A stretch of 64,000 nt of DNA from Pseudomonas sp. LBUM920 (lineage in GTDB: Bacteria; Pseudomonadota; Gammaproteobacteria; Pseudomonadales; Pseudomonadaceae), in assembly GCF_003852315.1 (NCBI RefSeq), contig NZ_CP027762.1, positions 4,073,501 to 4,137,500 on the forward strand, read 5' to 3'. Below the pieces are notes generated by a model. It searched no databases and was not told where the DNA came from. It worked only from the letters and a program-made list of their open reading frames with translations. Positions 60,676-64,000 of the stretch are shown here, in pieces (the stretch's first letter is position 1; every line of letters starts with the position of its first letter). Both the position numbers and the translations under genes were made by a program.

Positions 60676-61839
60676 ATGAGTTACCCGTCCCTGAACTTCG
60701 CCCTCGGCGAAACCATCGACATGCTGCGCGACCAGGTGCAGTCCTTCGTGGCCAAGGAAATCGCGCCCCGCGCGGCTCAAATCGACAGTGACAACCTGTT
60801 CCCCGCCGATATGTGGCGCAAGTTCGGTGACATGGGCCTGCTCGGCATTACGGTGCCGGAAGAGTACGGCGGCGCCGGCCTGGGCTACCTGGCCCACGTG
60901 GTAGCCATTGAAGAAATCAGCCGAGGCTCGGCGTCAGTCGGGCTGTCCTACGGCGCTCACTCGAACCTGTGCGTCAACCAGATCAACCGTAACGGCAGCC
61001 ACGAACAGAAGCTCAAATACCTGCCGAAGCTGATCAGCGGCGAACATATCGGCGCCCTCGCCATGAGCGAGCCGAACGCCGGCTCCGACGTGGTCTCGAT
61101 GAAACTGCGCGCCGAAAAACGCGGCGACCACTATGTGCTCAACGGCAGCAAGACCTGGATCACCAACGGCCCCGACGCCAACACCTTCGTGATCTACGCC
61201 AAGACCGACGTGGAAAAAGGCCCTCACGGCATCACTGCATTTATCGTCGAGCGCGACTGGAAAGGCTTCAGCCGCAGCAACAAGTTCGACAAGCTCGGCA
61301 TGCGCGGCTCCAACACCTGCGAGCTGTTTTTCGATGACGTGCAAGTGCCCGAAGAAAACATCCTCGGTGCACTCAATGGCGGCGTGAAAGTGCTGATGAG
61401 CGGCCTGGACTACGAACGCGTGGTGCTGGCGGGCGGCCCGATCGGCATCATGCAGGCGTGCATGGACCTGATCGTGCCGTACATCCACGACCGTAAGCAG
61501 TTCGGCCAGAGCATCGGCGAATTCCAGCTGATCCAAGGCAAGGTCGCCGACATGTACACCCAGCTCAATGCCGGGCGCGCCTACCTCTACGCGGTGGCGC
61601 AGGCGTGCGAGCGCGGTGAGACCACGCGCAAGGATGCCGCCGGGGTCATCCTGTTCAGCTCCGAGCGCGCCACACAAATGGCCTTGGACGCCATTCAGAT
61701 TCTGGGCGGTAACGGTTACATCAACGAATTCCCCGCCGGGCGCCTGCTGCGTGACGCCAAGCTGTACGAAATCGGCGCCGGCACCAGTGAGATTCGCCGG
61801 ATGCTGATCGGCCGCGAACTCTTCAACGAAACCCGCTGA
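60676..61839 (+). CDS. liuA: Isovaleryl-CoA dehydrogenase
   Basis: A 387-residue FAD enzyme oxidising isovaleryl-CoA to 3-methylcrotonyl-CoA. GLSYGAHSNLCVNQINRNGSHEQKLKYLPKLISGEHIGALAMSEPNAGSDVVSM and GLDYERVVLAGGPIGIMQACMD (catalytic Glu in DYERV) are close to IVD of animals and bacteria. The C-terminal ILGGNGYINEFPAGRLLRDAKLYEIGAGTSEIRRMLIGREL is complete. AAGGTG lies 7 bases before the start. It heads the liuABC(D) operon, 10 bases from liuB. Confidence 0.96.
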   Translation: MSYPSLNFALGETIDMLRDQVQSFVAKEIAPRAAQIDSDNLFPADMWRKFGDMGLLGITVPEEYGGAGLGYLAHVVAIEEISRGSASVGLSYGAHSNLCVNQINRNGSHEQKLKYLPKLISGEHIGALAMSEPNAGSDVVSMKLRAEKRGDHYVLNGSKTWITNGPDANTFVIYAKTDVEKGPHGITAFIVERDWKGFSRSNKFDKLGMRGSNTCELFFDDVQVPEENILGALNGGVKVLMSGLDYERVVLAGGPIGIMQACMDLIVPYIHDRKQFGQSIGEFQLIQGKVADMYTQLNAGRAYLYAVAQACERGETTRKDAAGVILFSSERATQMALDAIQILGGNGYINEFPAGRLLRDAKLYEIGAGTSEIRRMLIGRELFNETR

Positions 61840-61849
61840 AGGAGCGCCC

Positions 61850-63457
61850 ATGGCCACCTTGCACACCCAACTCAACCCGCGTTCGGCAGAATTTGCCGAC
61901 AACAGCGCAGCCATGCGCCTACAGGTCGACGCCCTGCACAGCCTGCTCGCCCACGTGCAGCAAGGCGGTGGCGCCAAGGCTCAGGAGCGGCACACGTCGC
62001 GCGGCAAACTGCTGCCCCGTGAGCGGATCAATCGTTTGCTCGACCCGGGCTCGCCATTCCTTGAACTGAGCCAACTGGCGGCCCATCAGGTGTACGGCGA
62101 AGACGTGCCAGCGGCCGGGGTGATTGCCGGGATCGGCCGTGTAGAAGGCGTCGAATGCATGATCGTCGCCAACGACGCCACGGTAAAAGGCGGCTCCTAC
62201 TACCCGCTCACGGTAAAAAAACACCTGCGCGCGCAGACCATCGCCGAGCAGAACCGCCTGCCGTGCATTTACCTGGTGGACTCCGGTGGCGCCAACCTGC
62301 CGCGTCAGGATGAGGTCTTCCCGGATCGCGAGCACTTCGGGCGGATCTTCTTCAACCAGGCAAACATGAGCGCCCAGGGCATCCCGCAGATTGCGGTGGT
62401 GATGGGCTCGTGCACCGCGGGCGGTGCCTACGTGCCGGCCATGGCCGACGAAGCCATCATGGTGCGTCAGCAGGCGACCATCTTCCTCGCCGGCCCGCCG
62501 CTGGTGAAAGCGGCGACCGGCGAAGTGGTCAGCGCTGAAGACCTGGGTGGCGCCGACGTGCACTGCAAGATCTCCGGTGTGGCCGACCACTATGCCGACA
62601 GCGATGAACACGCGCTGGCCCTGGCCCGGCGCAGTGTGGCCAACCTCAACTGGCGTAAACAGGGCCAGTTGCTGCAACGCCCGCCGGTGGCGCCGCTGTA
62701 CAGCAGCGAAGAGCTTTACGGCGTGATCCCGGCCGATGCCAAGCAGCCGTTTGATGTGCGCGAAGTGATTGCGCGGCTGGTCGACGGCTCGGTGTTCGAT
62801 GAATTCAAGGCACTGTTTGGCACCACGCTGGTGTGTGGCTTTGCCCACCTGCATGGCTACCCGATTGCGATTTTGGCCAATAACGGGATTCTGTTCGCCG
62901 AAGCCGCGCAAAAAGGCGCGCACTTTATCGAACTGGCGTGCCAGCGCGGGATTCCGCTGCTGTTTTTGCAGAACATTACCGGCTTCATGGTCGGCCAGAA
63001 ATACGAAGCCGGCGGCATCGCCAAGCACGGCGCCAAGCTGGTCACCGCGGTGGCCTGTGCCAAGGTGCCCAAATTCACGGTGATCATCGGCGGCAGCTTT
63101 GGTGCCGGTAACTACGGTATGTGCGGCCGGGCTTACGACCCGCGCTTTTTGTGGATGTGGCCCAATGCACGCATCGGCGTGATGGGTGCCGAACAGGCGG
63201 CCGGCGTGCTGGTGCAGGTCAAGCGTGAACAAGCCGAACGCGCCGGCGCAGACTTCAGCGCCGAAGAGGAAGCTGCGATCAAGCAGCCGATCCTCGACCA
63301 GTATGAAACCCAGGGCCATCCCTATTACTCCAGCGCGCGCTTGTGGGATGACGGCGTCATCGACCCGCTGCAGACCCGCGACGTGCTGGCCCTGGCCTTG
63401 TCCGCTTCGCTGAACGCCCCCATCGAGCCGAGCCGCTTCGGCGTGTTCCGCATGTAA
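61850..63457 (+). CDS. liuB: Methylcrotonyl-CoA carboxylase beta subunit
   Basis: A 535-residue carboxyltransferase subunit that moves carboxyl from biotin to 3-methylcrotonyl-CoA. HTSRGKLLPRERINRLLDPGSPFLELSQLAA, VDSGGANLPRQDEVFPDREHFGRIFFNQANMS and FTVIIGGSFGAGNYGMCGRAYDPRFLWMWPNARIGVMGAEQAAGVL are family signatures. It needs the biotin-bearing alpha subunit LiuD, expected just past the window end. Confidence 0.96.
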   Translation: MATLHTQLNPRSAEFADNSAAMRLQVDALHSLLAHVQQGGGAKAQERHTSRGKLLPRERINRLLDPGSPFLELSQLAAHQVYGEDVPAAGVIAGIGRVEGVECMIVANDATVKGGSYYPLTVKKHLRAQTIAEQNRLPCIYLVDSGGANLPRQDEVFPDREHFGRIFFNQANMSAQGIPQIAVVMGSCTAGGAYVPAMADEAIMVRQQATIFLAGPPLVKAATGEVVSAEDLGGADVHCKISGVADHYADSDEHALALARRSVANLNWRKQGQLLQRPPVAPLYSSEELYGVIPADAKQPFDVREVIARLVDGSVFDEFKALFGTTLVCGFAHLHGYPIAILANNGILFAEAAQKGAHFIELACQRGIPLLFLQNITGFMVGQKYEAGGIAKHGAKLVTAVACAKVPKFTVIIGGSFGAGNYGMCGRAYDPRFLWMWPNARIGVMGAEQAAGVLVQVKREQAERAGADFSAEEEAAIKQPILDQYETQGHPYYSSARLWDDGVIDPLQTRDVLALALSASLNAPIEPSRFGVFRM

Positions 63458-63472
63458 ATGGAGCTGTACCCC

Positions 63473-64000
63473 ATGAGCGATTTCAACACCCTCGAACTGA
63501 TCACCGACCGCCGTGGTTTTGCCACGCTGTGGCTCAGCCGCGAAGCCAAGAACAACGCGTTCAACGCCGAAATGATCCGCGAACTGATCATCGCGCTCGA
63601 CCAGGTGCAGGGCGATTCGTCGCTGCGCTTCGTGGTGCTGCGCGGGCGCGGCAAGCACTTCAGTGCCGGTGCCGACCTGGCGTGGATGCAGCAATCGGCC
63701 GAGTTGGACTACCACACCAACCTGGACGACGCCCGCGAGCTGGCGGAGTTGATGTACAACCTGGCCAAGCTGAAAATCCCGACCCTGGCCGTTGTGCAGG
63801 GCGCGGCCTATGGCGGCGCGCTGGGCTTGATCAGTTGCTGCGACATGGCGATCGGCGCCGATGACGCGCAGTTCTGCCTGTCGGAGGCGCGCATCGGCCT
63901 GGCTCCGGCGGTGATCAGCCCGTTCGTGGTGCAGGCTATCGGCGAACGTGCGGCGCGGCGTTATGCCCTGACCGCTGAGCGTTTTGGCGGCCAGCGAGCA
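63473..64000 (+). CDS. liuC: Methylglutaconyl-CoA hydratase (partial, runs off the window)
   Basis: The first 176 residues of a crotonase-family enzyme. MSDFNTLELITDRRGFATLWLSREAKNNAFNAEMIRELIIAL, the oxyanion loop RGKHFSAGADLAWMQ and AYGGALGLISCCDMAIGADDAQFCLSEARIGLAP are clear. It hydrates 3-methylglutaconyl-CoA to HMG-CoA, the step between LiuB/D and LiuE. The gene begins 15 bases after liuB with no stop before 64000. Confidence 0.93.
   Translation, partial: MSDFNTLELITDRRGFATLWLSREAKNNAFNAEMIRELIIALDQVQGDSSLRFVVLRGRGKHFSAGADLAWMQQSAELDYHTNLDDARELAELMYNLAKLKIPTLAVVQGAAYGGALGLISCCDMAIGADDAQFCLSEARIGLAPAVISPFVVQAIGERAARRYALTAERFGGQRA

Noticed and set aside
60513..60677. N-terminal extension of the acyl-CoA ligase to 60677
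   Set aside because: The extension would code through two LiuR operators and has no similarity to the family; the ATG at 60512 is the natural start.

Overview
The window is a stretch of chromosome from a fluorescent Pseudomonas, most like the P. fluorescens lineage. The evidence is high-GC coding sequence, at least a dozen REP/REPIN elements of the GTGGGAGCGGGCTTGC type between genes, a complete liuR-liuE / liuABC leucine/isovalerate locus, a CrcY-type small RNA beside the HMG-CoA lyase gene, and housekeeping neighbours typical of pseudomonads (cysS-glnS-ppiB-lpxH, tamA-tamB, xthA). I see no phage, insertion sequence, CRISPR array, rRNA or tRNA. Almost all the DNA is accounted for by 53 protein genes, most in short operons with overlapping start/stop codons.

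Layout. 1-3.4 kb: the end of an MFS transporter, a GapN-like aldehyde dehydrogenase and an FUSC-type membrane protein. 3.4-8.5 kb: two tandem paralogous genes of unknown function. Each has the same N-terminal module, a different C-terminal end, a near-identical lux-box-like inverted repeat upstream and the same type of terminator downstream. 8.6-14.4 kb: a PsrA-like TetR regulator divergent from a four-gene MacAB-TolC-type exporter. 14.6-24.9 kb: a large minus-strand operon with a SfnB-like flavoprotein, a C-terminal-only SfnB fragment, a DszA/NtaA-type monooxygenase, a degenerate adenylate-forming protein, a five-component branched-chain-type ABC importer and an FAD/NAD(P) protein. The set is probably for uptake and oxidation of an organosulfur or similar compound. 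25-26.6 kb: an XRE-cupin regulator divergent from an EamA exporter. 26.8-32.9 kb: the six-gene Mrp cation/proton antiporter operon. 33-35.6 kb: small enzymes (HIT, DHFR-like, peptidase E) and a DUF6124-like gene behind a highly structured leader. 35.8-40.4 kb: cysS, glnS, ppiB, lpxH. 40.6-45.3 kb: a MarR-controlled EmrAB-type tripartite pump. 45.5-50.9 kb: tamA-tamB. 51-54 kb: a GNAT acetyltransferase, xthA and a PstS-OmpA fusion. 54.3-56.6 kb: an acyl-CoA dehydrogenase divergent from a LysR regulator. 56.9-64 kb: liuR, liuE, crcY, an acyl-CoA ligase, liuA, liuB and the start of liuC.

How it fits together. The liu block degrades leucine-derived isovaleryl-CoA. It carries three LiuR-type palindromes (before liuR, and two in the liuA/ligase divergent region) and a Crc/Hfq-type A-rich motif just ahead of liuA. 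The sRNA between liuE and the ligase would titrate the same Hfq/Crc system; it has a clean sigma-54 promoter and a possible CbrB site.

The best candidates for undescribed biology are (1) the duplicated lux-box-linked gene pair at 3.4-8.5 kb, (2) the terminator plus three-way-junction leader RNA ahead of the DUF6124-like gene at about 35.0-35.24 kb, and (3) the organosulfur-like operon with its degenerate ligase and truncated SfnB. All functional statements come from reading motifs and family knowledge; no database search was run.
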